64,000 nt of DNA from Spirosoma linguale DSM 74 (GCA_000024525.1 CP001769.1:2156001-2220000), one strand, 5' to 3'; positions 27,296 to 36,549 are shown, numbered from the stretch's first letter. Translations and numbers: made by a program. The notes: a model not told the origin generated them from the letters alone.

Positions 27296-27610
27296 ATGGA
27301 AGAAGTAGCTTTTACCATGAAATTGAAGCCGGGCGTTGAGGCCGAATACCAGCGCCGTCATGACGAAATATGGCCCGAGTTAACCCAGGCCCTCGTGGAG
27401 GCCGGTATTCGGGATTATTCGATTTACCTCGACCGCGCAACCGGAACCCTGTTCGCTGTTCAGAAACGACTACCCAACCACACCACGGCCGATCTGCCCG
27501 GATTGCCCGTTATGAAGCGCTGGTGGGCCTATATGGCCGACCTGATGGAAACCAACCCCGACCATTCGCCTGTGGCTGTTCCCCTGGAACGGGTCTTTCA
27601 TCAGGCGTAA
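27296..27610 (+). CDS. rhaM: L-rhamnose mutarotase
   Basis: 104 residues, full length for the family. It interconverts the alpha and beta anomers of L-rhamnose so that the isomerase can use both. Key blocks: RRHDEIWPEL near residue 20 (catalytic His), YSIYLDRATGTLFAVQ and MKRWWAYMADLM. It starts 16 bp after the GH105 stop and is probably in the same transcript. Confidence 0.95.
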   Translation: MEEVAFTMKLKPGVEAEYQRRHDEIWPELTQALVEAGIRDYSIYLDRATGTLFAVQKRLPNHTTADLPGLPVMKRWWAYMADLMETNPDHSPVAVPLERVFHQA

Positions 27611-27745
27611 TAATTGGCTTGAGAGGAGATAGTCTGTTTGGTCATAAAAACAGTAGAGTATAAACAGGGTCACGCTATAGTGCCTGTACTAACTAAAAAG
27701 TTTGCTCTGCTGAGTAAGTACGCTCGCTGACCGCATTTTGGAACT

Positions 27746-28792
27746 ATGAAACTACACGCCTTTTACCTTTCTGTATTTTTTGCGGTATCCACTCGTGTCC
27801 TTCCGGCGCAACCCGCGAATCCAGCCGTTCTGAAAAGTGAATTTATCTATGAACAGGCCCCCTTCCCGGAATGCCATGCATCTACCATTGCAGAAACTCC
27901 GCAGGGGTTGATGACTGCCTGGTTTGGCGGAACCCGCGAGCGGCACCCAGACGTAGGGATTTGGGTAAGCAGTGCAACAAAATCCGGCTGGACAACGCCC
28001 GTAGAAGTGGCAACGGGCGTTCAAGCTGATGGCAAACGGCTTCCTTGCTGGAATCCGGTCTTGTTTCAGGTGCCTAAAGGCGAATTGCTTCTGTTCTATA
28101 AAGTTGGCCCAAGTCCGTCTACCTGGTGGGGGATGCTGAAACGGTCGACAGACGGTGGGAAAAGCTGGTCGGCAGCGGAGCGATTACCGGATGGAATTGC
28201 CGGACCGATCAAAAATAAACCCGTTTTGCTGCCCTCGGGCGTGTTGCTGTGCCCCAGTAGTTCGGAAGACCATAACTGGCGGGTTCATTTTGAGCAGACC
28301 AGTGATTGGGGCAAAACATGGCAGCGAACAGAAGCAATCAATGACGGCGTGAATGATGGGGCCATTCAGCCCAGTATTCTTTTTCATCCCGGTGGACAGT
28401 TACAGGCACTTTGCCGGAGTCAGAGAACGGGATTCATTGCCGAAACCTGGTCGACAGACGGTGGCAAAAGCTGGTCTCCGTTGCAGAAAACGACGCTGCC
28501 CAACCCAAATTCTGGAACAGACGCGGTCACACTCGCCGATGGTCGGCAGGTATTGGTTTACAATCCGGTTTCGCCAACACCCGGTAAGTCTGGTGGTCCG
28601 CGTACCCCGCTGGAAGTCGCTATTTCAAGCGATGGTAAAACCTGGAAGACGCTGGCTGTGCTTGAGAATACCCCCGGTGAATATTCTTACCCGGCGGTCA
28701 TTCAAACCGCCGATGGACTCTTACAAATAACTTATACCTGGAAACGTCAGCGAATCAGACACGTGGTTGTCGATCCTAAAAAGGTGTCTTAG
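27746..28792 (+). CDS. Sialidase-like BNR/Asp-box beta-propeller, secreted
   Basis: 348 residues with an N-terminal signal peptide (cleavage near LPAQPA). Asp-box repeats STDGGKSWS occur twice, with weaker copies TSDWGKTWQ and SSDGKTWKT, in a six-bladed sialidase-type propeller. The family contains exo-sialidases and also other polysaccharide lyases and hydrolases. A full sialidase Arg triad cannot be assigned by eye, so activity on sialic acid is uncertain. Its place at the end of the rhamnose locus suggests a role in pectic glycan breakdown. Confidence 0.78.
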   Translation: MKLHAFYLSVFFAVSTRVLPAQPANPAVLKSEFIYEQAPFPECHASTIAETPQGLMTAWFGGTRERHPDVGIWVSSATKSGWTTPVEVATGVQADGKRLPCWNPVLFQVPKGELLLFYKVGPSPSTWWGMLKRSTDGGKSWSAAERLPDGIAGPIKNKPVLLPSGVLLCPSSSEDHNWRVHFEQTSDWGKTWQRTEAINDGVNDGAIQPSILFHPGGQLQALCRSQRTGFIAETWSTDGGKSWSPLQKTTLPNPNSGTDAVTLADGRQVLVYNPVSPTPGKSGGPRTPLEVAISSDGKTWKTLAVLENTPGEYSYPAVIQTADGLLQITYTWKRQRIRHVVVDPKKVS

Positions 28793-28848
28793 CTACCAGC
28801 GTTCTGACACTTCTCGGTGAAAGCTTTTTAATGATCAAATCGTGAAAA

Positions 28849-28881
28849 ACGGTCTGACGCCAGGCGTCAGACCGTTTTTTT
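28849..28881 (+). terminator. Rho-independent terminator
   Basis: 12-bp perfect stem (28849-28860 with 28864-28875) with a 3-nt loop, then a run of seven T. Ends the rightward rhamnose transcription unit. Confidence 0.9.
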
Positions 28882-29012
28882 GTAAAAATTTTGAATTGGA
28901 ATAGGGGTACGTCTCGATCTGGTTGTCATGGATGGCAAACACGCAGACTGTCGGACAAATGGGTGTCCGGAGCGGTGTAGCCACATAGTAAAAATAAATA
29001 CAACCAGTTGTT

Positions 29013-29732
29013 ATGAAACCAACATCCAGCCAACTGCTCAATCTCATCTTAATCGCTTTAGTATTTAGCCTGACCAGCTGTTCATTAATCCGCGAGGATG
29101 TCGGCCCGTATCAGAGCGATACGCAAACGTATGCCTTTACCGGGTTTGACCGGGTCGATATGGGAAGTGCTTTCAATATCACCGTACAGCAGGGGAACGC
29201 CTTTGCGGTCATGGTCGAAGGCGACCGGCGCAATCTGAATGACCTGGATGTGTATACGCGTAATGGTACGCTGTATGCCCGGTACCGGATCTCCCGTCGG
29301 CGGGAGTACCAGACTTCATTTACGATCACCATGCCAACGCTGCGGGGTGTTGATTTTTCGGGTGCCAGCCGCTCGACGGTTAGTGGTTTTTCCAATCTGG
29401 AAAATCTCGACATCACCTTATCGGGTGCTTCCGAAAGTCAGGTTTCGGTTCCGGCCAGTCGGCTGAATCTTGTTATGTCCGGTGCTTCTGTCTTGCATTT
29501 AACCGGCCGGGGAACTTCCCTCACAAGCGATCTGTCGGGTGCATCATTAGTACAGGCTTTTGGCTACCCGGTAGAACATGCAGACGTGGAGGTTTCAGGG
29601 GCCAGTAAAGCCAACATCAATGTGGGCACCTCACTGGTTGTTAAGGCGAGTGGTGCCAGTACCGTACGTTACCGGGGTTCACCTGCGGTGCGGCAACAAC
29701 TGAGTGGTGCCAGTTCTGTGCAGAAAGAATAA
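29013..29732 (+). CDS. Head-GIN domain lipoprotein (DUF2807)
   Basis: 239 residues. Lipoprotein signal with lipobox LTSC (Cys23), then a right-handed beta-helix-like GIN domain. Seven copies of the four-residue turn SGAS occur at spacings of roughly 15-25 residues (FSGAS, LSGAS, MSGAS, LSGAS, VSGAS, ASGAS, LSGAS), one per helix turn. Family members are putative surface or periplasmic proteins of Bacteroidota; the function is not established. Confidence 0.88.
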   Translation: MKPTSSQLLNLILIALVFSLTSCSLIREDVGPYQSDTQTYAFTGFDRVDMGSAFNITVQQGNAFAVMVEGDRRNLNDLDVYTRNGTLYARYRISRRREYQTSFTITMPTLRGVDFSGASRSTVSGFSNLENLDITLSGASESQVSVPASRLNLVMSGASVLHLTGRGTSLTSDLSGASLVQAFGYPVEHADVEVSGASKANINVGTSLVVKASGASTVRYRGSPAVRQQLSGASSVQKE

Positions 29733-29773
29733 GGTAATGGCAGACGGCCATGTATGAAAATCATTGACTTGCT

Positions 29774-29844
29774 AAGAGTCTCATAAAAATGAGGGGCCTT
29801 TAACTCACTATAGAGTAAAGGTCCCTCATTTTTATGAGACTCTT
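29774..29844. terminator. Long bidirectional terminator hairpin
   Basis: Arms of about 32 bp (29774-29806 and 29813-29844) pair with one mismatch and one bulge. The inner core AAAATGAGGGG/CCTCATTTTT is flanked by AAGAGTCTCAT and its complement. Located between the convergent GIN-lipoprotein and mlaD genes. Confidence 0.8.
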
Positions 29845-29854
29845 CGTCAGAGAC

Positions 29855-30880
29855 TTATGGCTGAACGGCTGCTGTACTATCCGCTTTCTTTTTGGCTTCT
29901 TCTTTAGATTTTTTCTTAAAGAAACCGCGCAGCAGGAAATTACTTTGAGCCGCTTTGAGATCTTCATTGAGTAAAACGGACCCCTGACTTAAGTTCTTCA
30001 ACGTAGTCCGGAGATTGGCGGCCGTTTCCTGATCGGTGAGCAGTACCCCTAGCGGGCTATTCGTGTTGTTCAGCTTCTCCGAAGCCCGGTTCAGGTTTTG
30101 TGACGTTTGCCCAAGCGTAGCTACCGTTGTATTAGCTGATTTAGCCGCGCCCTCAAGGGAGGCTGCGGAGCGGCTCAAGCGTCGGAACACCGTGGTATCG
30201 GTCACTAACTCATGGGCCAGTGTCCCTTTCGTATTCAGGCGAGCGGCAAACTGCGAAACGGAACCTGTCATTTTTACGGTATTACCGGAGGCCAGTTCCA
30301 GGTTACGCATCGCCTTCTTGAAGTTCTCGGCTACCATCGAATCGGTTAGAACAGCGCCTACCGTGCCTTTGCCACGCCGGAGGTTGCCAACCAGTTCTTT
30401 GAAATCGTTGGTTACTTTGAGCAGGTTATTGTTGTTTTCCTGCAGGGTTGCCATGATCTGGTCGGAACTTAATGCGGCCGATGTTTTAATACGGTCGCCG
30501 TCTTCCACCTGTGGATGGCTGGTGGTGCCGCCCGCAATCACAACAATCTTGTTACCAATCAGACCGTCGGAGCTGATCGTCGCATCGGCGTCTTTCCGGA
30601 TATACTGCTGTGAGCTTTCCTCAATGTTCATGTCGACTTCGACCTGCGCGTTGCCGTAAAAGCTTATTCGCTTAACGGTACCGATTTTAACGCCCGAAAA
30701 CCAGACGTTGTTACCGACTTTGAGGCCACCCACGTCTTTGAAAACAGCCATGAGTTTAAAGCTTTTCGTAAAGCGTTTTTGTTGACCGCCCAGTACAAAC
30801 ACCCCGGCAACGAAAATGATGATGCCCAGCAGGACAAAGATGCCAACGACAACGGAGCGTTTGTTCGATTCTGTACTCAT
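29855..30880 (-). CDS. mlaD: MlaD-family (MCE domain) lipid-transport substrate-binding protein
   Basis: 341 residues. One N-terminal membrane helix (about 9-30), an MCE domain (about 38-115; VFKDVGGLKVGNNVWFSGV, SSDGLIGNKIVVI) and a long alpha-helical, coiled-coil-like tail rich in Asn/Leu (about 140-320). MCE proteins form a hexameric ring in the periplasm that shuttles phospholipids between membranes. It is third in the leftward mlaE-mlaF-mlaD order, which supports the assignment. Confidence 0.92.
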   Translation of the reverse strand: MSTESNKRSVVVGIFVLLGIIIFVAGVFVLGGQQKRFTKSFKLMAVFKDVGGLKVGNNVWFSGVKIGTVKRISFYGNAQVEVDMNIEESSQQYIRKDADATISSDGLIGNKIVVIAGGTTSHPQVEDGDRIKTSAALSSDQIMATLQENNNNLLKVTNDFKELVGNLRRGKGTVGAVLTDSMVAENFKKAMRNLELASGNTVKMTGSVSQFAARLNTKGTLAHELVTDTTVFRRLSRSAASLEGAAKSANTTVATLGQTSQNLNRASEKLNNTNSPLGVLLTDQETAANLRTTLKNLSQGSVLLNEDLKAAQSNFLLRGFFKKKSKEEAKKKADSTAAVQP

Positions 30881-30970
30881 TGAATGGTTTTGATTTTAAT
30901 GTACGGTATACTGTTTATAGTAGTGAAGGTTATAAACCGTATACAGAAAACTGGAAACGTGCCAGACTGT

Positions 30971-31726
30971 TTAATTCACAAACTTGTAATTGTAAAACTG
31001 CTGTATCCGCTCATCCGGGTCGGCAAAGACCTCGTCAAATGGACCCACCCGCTCAAACTTTCCGTCGAGCAGCATAGCTACCCGGTCGCCGGTAGTTTTG
31101 GCGCAGGTCAGGTCGTGGGTAATGATGATGGATGTAGCCCCAAACCGCTCCCGAACTTCGTTGATGAGGTTATTGATTTCAATACTCGTAATCGGGTCCA
31201 AACCAGCCGTTGGCTCGTCGTAGAGCATGATATCGGGCTTCAGGATCAACGTTCGGGCAATGCCGATCCGCTTGCGCTGCCCACCTGATAGCTCTGATGG
31301 CATCTGGTTGATGGTTTGCGACAGGCCCACATCGTCGAGGGCTTCTTCAACCGCTTTGTCAATCTCTCCGCGGCTCAGGTTCCGGACGTTCCGCACCAGC
31401 GGAAACTCAAGATTTTCGCGGATACTCATGCTGTCATACAGGGCGCTGCTCTGAAACGAGAAGCCCACTTTTTGCCGAAATAAGTCCAGTTCCTTTCCCT
31501 GTAATGTTTGAACATCCTGCCCAAGAACAAGGATACTGCCGGCATCTGGTTTGAGCAGGCCAACCATCAGCTTGATCAACACTGACTTACCCGTGCCGGA
31601 CCGGCCGAGTACGGCTACGTTTTCGCCCCGGTTTACTTCCAGATCGACTCCCCGCAGGACGTGCAGATCACCGAAGGACTTTCGGAGCCCTTTAATTGAA
31701 ATGACTGATTCAGTAGATGATGTCAT
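30971..31726 (-). CDS. mlaF: MlaF-type ABC transporter ATPase
   Basis: 251 residues with a complete ABC cassette: Walker A GRSGTGKSVLIK near residue 40, Q-loop VGFSFQSSALYD, signature LSGGQRKRIGIA near 147, Walker B IMLYDEPTAGLD and switch His in IIITHDL. It drives retrograde phospholipid transport with MlaE and MlaD. The gap to mlaE contains an inverted repeat, and 90 bp separate it from mlaD. Confidence 0.94.
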   Translation of the reverse strand: MTSSTESVISIKGLRKSFGDLHVLRGVDLEVNRGENVAVLGRSGTGKSVLIKLMVGLLKPDAGSILVLGQDVQTLQGKELDLFRQKVGFSFQSSALYDSMSIRENLEFPLVRNVRNLSRGEIDKAVEEALDDVGLSQTINQMPSELSGGQRKRIGIARTLILKPDIMLYDEPTAGLDPITSIEINNLINEVRERFGATSIIITHDLTCAKTTGDRVAMLLDGKFERVGPFDEVFADPDERIQQFYNYKFVN

Positions 31727-31728
31727 AG

Positions 31729-31887
31729 TTTAATGAGTGAATGGGAGAATGAAGGAATGGTTGAATAAGTTCAGGGAATTGTCAATGGTGCCAGATTGCC
31801 ACTTTACGAAGAAATCCATGGTCTGTTGCAGGCCGTCATAGGCTTAATGCCCTTCCTTTCATTCACTCATTTACATACTCTATCATT
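31729..31887. repeat. Purine-rich intergenic inverted repeat (mlaE-mlaF gap)
   Basis: Left part 31732-31762 (AATGAGTGAATGGGAGAATG) and right part 31850-31887 (CTTCCTTTCATTCACTCATT) are complementary over short-period purine-rich units with a ~90-nt spacer. AATGAGTGAATG pairs perfectly. Pairing is weaker than in the other copies. It fills the 171-bp gap inside the mla operon. Confidence 0.5.
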
Positions 31888-31897
31888 CAAAATTGAA

Positions 31898-32713
31898 TTA
31901 ACTTCCCCGAATCGCTCCTACGATTTGAAGCGAAAGGAGTTCTTCGATGAATACTAGAAACATGGATGTAACAACGGCTGAGTTAGCCGCCTTACCTACG
32001 CCTTCGGTGCCTTTTGATGAATGATAGCCTTTGTAGCAGCCAACCATGCCAATGGTAAAGCCAAAGACGATTGATTTCAGCACGGAGGCAAAAATATCCA
32101 GGTAGGTAATTGCGCCGAATACTTCCTGCATGAACGACGTAAAGCTGGTTTGTTCGTTCTGGTTAACGTTGATATACGCACCGATGAGACCCACAAAAAT
32201 GGTGTACATCGTTAGTAACGGAATGGTAAACGACGTGGCCAGTACACGGGTAACGACCAGGAATTTGAAGGGGTCGGTGCCGGAAACTTCCATAGCGTCG
32301 ATCTGCTCGGTTACGTTCATCGATCCTAATTCTGCGCCAATGCTCGACCCCACTTTACCCGCAGCAATGAGTGCCGTTACAAGCGGCCCCAGCGCCCGAA
32401 CAATGGCAATGGCAATGAGCGAGGGCAGCCACGACGTAGCGCCAAATTCAGACAAAGACGGGCGGGACTGATTCGTGAAGACAATACCCGTAATAAAGCC
32501 CGTTGTGGAAATCAACAGCAACGAACGGAAACCGACTTCGTAGCATTGGCGAACAATCTCTTTAAATTCGTAGGGAGGCAGCAGCGCTTCCCGAAAGAAA
32601 CGGCCGATAAACGACGAAACATCCGCTAAACCAAGTAAAAATCTATCAAGCCGCCGGGTAACAACGGGCCGATCTGAAGCACGATCAGTAGGTTTTGTAG
32701 TATCAGACTGCAT
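31898..32713 (-). CDS. mlaE: MlaE-type ABC transporter permease
   Basis: 271 residues, about five membrane helices, with the family blocks FITGIVFTNQSR, ALGPLVTALIAAGKVGSSIGAELGSM (read in parts; conserved Gly/Glu-rich loop) and TEQIDAMEVSGTDPFKFLV. Inner-membrane subunit of the Mla lipid transporter. It is the first gene of the leftward mlaE-mlaF-mlaD unit, and the N-terminal 30 residues are polar and variable. Confidence 0.94.
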   Translation of the reverse strand: MQSDTTKPTDRASDRPVVTRRLDRFLLGLADVSSFIGRFFREALLPPYEFKEIVRQCYEVGFRSLLLISTTGFITGIVFTNQSRPSLSEFGATSWLPSLIAIAIVRALGPLVTALIAAGKVGSSIGAELGSMNVTEQIDAMEVSGTDPFKFLVVTRVLATSFTIPLLTMYTIFVGLIGAYINVNQNEQTSFTSFMQEVFGAITYLDIFASVLKSIVFGFTIGMVGCYKGYHSSKGTEGVGKAANSAVVTSMFLVFIEELLSLQIVGAIRGS

Positions 32714-32993
32714 TCAAAAAATGGAGGGAAAGCCGACGGGATACGCCCTGCCGGATATAGAGGTATAACTGATTTAGACGATTAGGGTTTTATTTGATCT
32801 TGAGTTAATACGTTTGCCACGATTTTTTCGATCAAAAATTGCCCGGCCGAGTAAAAAACGGCATAAATACTCATCTTTTGCTTAAAAACGGAGCCTTCCC
32901 GAATCAATCGGTTGAAATAGATGGGAGGGGACCATAAAAAAACGACCTTTGTAGCCTAGATAACCCGTCTGCCGGTGGGTTTGCCAGTTGCTT

Positions 32994-33845
32994 ATGATCA
33001 CTATTGGACGAATAAATACCCTGACAGCCCTGCGCGAAACAAGCGTTGGGTTTTTCCTTGGCGACCTGTCGGATCGACGGACGCAGGACTTCAACAACGA
33101 TATACTGTTGCCCAACAAATACGTACCCGATACGCTTGCCGTCGACGACGATATTGATGTGTTCGTGTATACCGATTCGGAAGACCGACCCATTGCCACA
33201 ACTCTGACACCAGCCATCCAGCGGGATGAGTTTGCCAGTTTACAGGTAGTGGCGGTTACCAGCGCGGGTGCTTTTCTGGACTGGGGGCTCGAAAAAGATT
33301 TACTGGTGCCCCACCGCGAACAGGCCCGGCCTATGGAAGTGGGCCAGTGGTACGTTGTCTTTATGTACCTCGATGAAAGTACAAACCGGCTGGTAGCGTC
33401 GAGTAAAGTAAGTCGCTTCCTGGACGAAGACGTACGCGATCTGCAAGTTGGCGATGAAGTACAGCTGCTGGCCTACGAACTAACCGACCTCGGGGTCAAT
33501 GTAATTATCAATAACCGATATAAAGGGCTGGTATACAGTAATGAAATCTTCCGGACGGTCCGCCCCGGTGATCCGCTGATTGGGTATATCAAGAATATTC
33601 GGGATGATAACCGGGTGGATGTAAGTCTGCAACGGATGGGCTATGAGAACGTGGAGCCCAACGCCCGGCGCATTCTGGCTACACTGAAAGCCGAGAATGG
33701 TTTTCTGCCCCTAACGGATAACACCTCGCCCGAAGTAATTTATGAAACGCTCGAAATGAGCAAGAAAACGTTCAAGAAAGCCATCGGAACGCTGTATCGG
33801 GAGCGTAAAATCGTTCTGGAAGAGAAAGGCATCCGGCTGGTTTAA
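32994..33845 (+). CDS. CvfB/YitL-like S1-domain RNA-binding protein
   Basis: 283 residues. Tandem S1-like OB folds (about 1-65, 70-135 with AFLDWGLEKDLLVP, and 145-210 with NNRYKGLVYSNEIFR) and a C-terminal winged-helix segment (LEMSKKTFKKAIGTLY). This is the CvfB architecture, an RNA-binding regulator with three S1 domains and a winged helix. The true start is ATG 32994, with TTG 32988 two codons upstream. Divergent from mlaE. Confidence 0.88.
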   Translation: MITIGRINTLTALRETSVGFFLGDLSDRRTQDFNNDILLPNKYVPDTLAVDDDIDVFVYTDSEDRPIATTLTPAIQRDEFASLQVVAVTSAGAFLDWGLEKDLLVPHREQARPMEVGQWYVVFMYLDESTNRLVASSKVSRFLDEDVRDLQVGDEVQLLAYELTDLGVNVIINNRYKGLVYSNEIFRTVRPGDPLIGYIKNIRDDNRVDVSLQRMGYENVEPNARRILATLKAENGFLPLTDNTSPEVIYETLEMSKKTFKKAIGTLYRERKIVLEEKGIRLV

Positions 33846-33893
33846 AAACTGATTGAACAAAGAGAATAGGGTTAACCACAGAAGCCATAGATC

Positions 33894-34007
33894 GGCATAG
33901 TCTGCGACTATGTCGTGGCGTTATCCGGTCTCTGACCGGTATATGGGCCAGGTCAATCACATCGGTCAGAGACCGGATAACACCCGGACATAGTCACAGA
34001 CTATGCC
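33894..34007. repeat. Composite palindrome, two nested hairpin pairs (BIME-like)
   Basis: Four hairpins: CATAGTCtgcGACTATG at 33896-33912, CCGGTCtctGACCGG at 33925-33939, its reverse complement at 33963-33976, and CATAGTCacaGACTATG at 33989-34005. The two halves also pair with each other (19 bp perfect, 33920-33938 with 33963-33981). The architecture is that of paired REP sequences. It lies right after the cvfB-like stop. Confidence 0.65.
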
Positions 34008-34038
34008 CAACTACCAACGGGTGAACAGATAGAGAAGA

Positions 34039-34106
34039 GTTAAGCACAGCAGCATAAAGGCCACAGAGGACTATTTCTCTGTGGCCTTTATGCTGCTGTG
34101 CTTAAC
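34039..34106. terminator. Perfect 30-bp palindrome, bidirectional terminator
   Basis: Arms 34039-34068 and 34077-34106 are perfectly complementary with an 8-nt loop. It is followed by a T-rich stretch and lies between the convergent cvfB-like and lytic transglycosylase genes. Confidence 0.8.
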
Positions 34107-34136
34107 CTTCTTTCTTTTTAAATTAAGCTATATGCC

Positions 34137-34997
34137 CTAACTGGCACGTTCCAGAATAAACCGGTTAAACGGATGATAGGCCGTTTGCGTTTCGGGGGAT
34201 AAATAAGACGAGTAATCATCCGGGCGGGACAAGACTTCCTTGTAGAGAAGCACCCGATACAAGTAATACCGGGTTTCGCGGGGCAAACTCATCCGGTAAT
34301 AGTCGCGGTGATCGTCCCGTTTGAGCTGATTTTTCATGTAGCCTGGCCCGGCGTTATAAGCTGCAGCAACCAGCGACCAAGAGCCTAGCTGGTCGTATAA
34401 TTTGCGCAGATACCGACAGGCAGCAACGGTGGCTTTCTGAACATTGAACCGTTCATCAGTTTTGCCACTTACTTTGAGCCCTAACGCACGGGCAGTAGCT
34501 GGCATCAATTGCCAGTATCCTGCCGCACCAGCCCGCGAAACGGCTTTGGGTCGTAATGCACTCTCGGCCAGAGGGACATATCGAAAATCGTCCGGAATCT
34601 CGTATTCCTCCAGAATAGGGTCAATTATTGGAAAAAAAGCCTCGGCCCGCTGGCGAAGATTACCCAAATCGCTGGCATGGCTCCGGAAAAGCGTGAACAC
34701 ATGTTTCCAGCGGTCAACAACATCCGTTTGGTCGAGCGGTAAACATTCGCCACAGAAGTTAACATCGAGGAGCGGTAACTCGGGTGCGTTTGTTGCGACA
34801 GGAGCAAGCATTGCCGACACATCAGGTCGGCGGGTTAGGAGGGAGGTCGCATCGGACCGGGTTACTGCACTGGTTTTGGTAGGGTGGAGATTGGGAAGGG
34901 CGGTAGAGCCGACACCTGGTGCAATAAGCTTAGCCGCAACAGTGACAGCCGGTCGAATAATGGCCATCAATAAGGGGAATCCTACTTTTTTCAACAA
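34137..34997 (-). CDS. Lytic transglycosylase (SLT domain, MltD-like)
   Basis: 286 residues. N-terminal hydrophobic anchor or signal (about 5-25), variable linker to about 95, then an SLT goose-type lysozyme domain: catalytic Glu in PLAESALRPKAVS, AGYWQLMPATARALGL, AAYNAGPGYM and YYLYRVLLYKEVL. It cleaves peptidoglycan glycan strands with anhydro-muramyl product formation. No LysM repeat follows, unlike E. coli MltD. Confidence 0.9.
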   Translation of the reverse strand: MLKKVGFPLLMAIIRPAVTVAAKLIAPGVGSTALPNLHPTKTSAVTRSDATSLLTRRPDVSAMLAPVATNAPELPLLDVNFCGECLPLDQTDVVDRWKHVFTLFRSHASDLGNLRQRAEAFFPIIDPILEEYEIPDDFRYVPLAESALRPKAVSRAGAAGYWQLMPATARALGLKVSGKTDERFNVQKATVAACRYLRKLYDQLGSWSLVAAAYNAGPGYMKNQLKRDDHRDYYRMSLPRETRYYLYRVLLYKEVLSRPDDYSSYLSPETQTAYHPFNRFILERAS

Positions 34998-35322
34998 AAC
35001 TCAATCAGGTTGGTAATTAGTCTATAACGAAGGTAGGTGCTGATTAGTGTCTTGATAATCAATATTATATATAGTGTTTGTTAATATGATGCGGTGCTTT
35101 TGGCCAGGAAAAACCATGAATAAACTGACCTCCAATAATTTATAAACCGAAACAGGTACACAAGTTTATTAGGTCTTTGCCGGTAAAAAACGTAGGATGA
35201 CCTAAGCTTGGCTCGTTTGGGGCGGTATTGACCTAAGCTGATGCATCAATCCGTGAAGTCGCTTAAATAGTGCCGAAAATGTTGTTTATTGGGTGCATTA
35301 CATAAGACAACCTCATCTGAAG
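34998..35322. other. Divergent AT-rich intergenic region, no gene
   Basis: 325 bp between a leftward transglycosylase and a rightward serine hydrolase. A/T-rich around 35060-35090. No open frame of note, no strong hairpin and no recognizable riboswitch. Presumed to hold the two promoters. Confidence 0.35.
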
Positions 35323-36549
35323 ATGCCATCGAAGTTAATTTTCCTGTTTTTTCTGGTAAGTACCATCGTTGTTGCCCAAAAGAAAGTTACTCCCAAAGCC
35401 AGCCCGTATTTTCCGGCCGCCCACCAATGGCTTCGCAAAACCCCCGCCGAAATGGGATTATCGGCAGGCAAAATTCAGGAAGCTATTGCGTTTCATCGGG
35501 AGAATGAAATAAAGAATCCCCGCAGCATGGAGCAGTCGCATTACCAGTCGTTTGGCAAAGAACCGTTTGGGTATGCCGTCGGGCCTTTTGCCGACCGGGG
35601 CGAACCGACGGGGGTTATCGTCTACAAAGGCTACATTGTGGCTGAATGGGGCGAACCGCAGCGCTGCGACATTACGCATAGCGTGACCAAAAGCTTTCTG
35701 TCGACCGTTGTTGGCTTGGCAGTCGATAAAGGACTGATTCGGAGCGTAAACGATACCGTTGCTGGCTATGTGCCGCCCATTGAGTTGTACAATCAACCCG
35801 TTACACGTCCCGCCGACGAGTTTGGCAAACCCGAACTAATCACCCCCTTCCAAACCCCGCATAACCGCACCATCACCTGGGACCACATGCTGCGCCAAAC
35901 CAGCGATTGGGAGGGAACCCTTTGGGGTAAGCCCGACTGGGCCGACCGTCCTGACCCGGATGCCGCCAAATGGCTGAACCGCAAACGCAATCAGCCCGGT
36001 GCCGTCTATGAATACAACGATGTTCGGGTAAATGCCCTGGCCCTGGCCGCGACCAGCGTCTGGCGCAAACCCCTTCCGCAGGTGCTCAAGGAAAACGTAA
36101 TGGATGCCATCGGCGCATCGAACACCTGGCGCTGGGCGGGCTACCGGAATTCGTGGATCGTGCTGGATGGTCAGGCCGTGCAATCGGTGAGTGGAGGTGG
36201 CCACTGGGGCGGGGGTATGTTCATCAACGCGCTCGATATGGCCCGTTTCGGCTTGCTGACGCTGAATAAAGGGAATTGGAACGGACAGCAGTTGATTTCT
36301 GAACAATGGATCAACCAGTCGAGAACACCAACCCCCGCCCAGCCTACGTATGGTTACATGAACTACTTCCTGAATACCGATAAAAAGTTGCTGCCATCGG
36401 CATCGGCCAGTAGCTATTACCATCTGGGTAATGGCACTAACATGATTTATGTCGATACGGAACACGATCTGGTAATGGTCGTTCGCTGGATTGACACAAA
36501 AGCGATGGACGGTATTGTAAAACGGGTACTGGATGCATTTCAGAAGTAG
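35323..36549 (+). CDS. Secreted beta-lactamase-fold serine hydrolase (class C-like)
   Basis: 408 residues with a signal peptide (LIFLFFLVSTIVVAQ). The catalytic SxxK is SVTKSF near residue 130; the YxN-equivalent region is YEYNDVRVN near 230, and the third motif is GGGHWGGGMF near 295. Members are esterases, D-aminopeptidases or penicillin-recognizing enzymes; resistance is not implied. ATG 35323 was chosen for the signal peptide. Its stop codon lies in a hairpin shared with the following related gene. Confidence 0.85.
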   Translation: MPSKLIFLFFLVSTIVVAQKKVTPKASPYFPAAHQWLRKTPAEMGLSAGKIQEAIAFHRENEIKNPRSMEQSHYQSFGKEPFGYAVGPFADRGEPTGVIVYKGYIVAEWGEPQRCDITHSVTKSFLSTVVGLAVDKGLIRSVNDTVAGYVPPIELYNQPVTRPADEFGKPELITPFQTPHNRTITWDHMLRQTSDWEGTLWGKPDWADRPDPDAAKWLNRKRNQPGAVYEYNDVRVNALALAATSVWRKPLPQVLKENVMDAIGASNTWRWAGYRNSWIVLDGQAVQSVSGGGHWGGGMFINALDMARFGLLTLNKGNWNGQQLISEQWINQSRTPTPAQPTYGYMNYFLNTDKKLLPSASASSYYHLGNGTNMIYVDTEHDLVMVVRWIDTKAMDGIVKRVLDAFQK

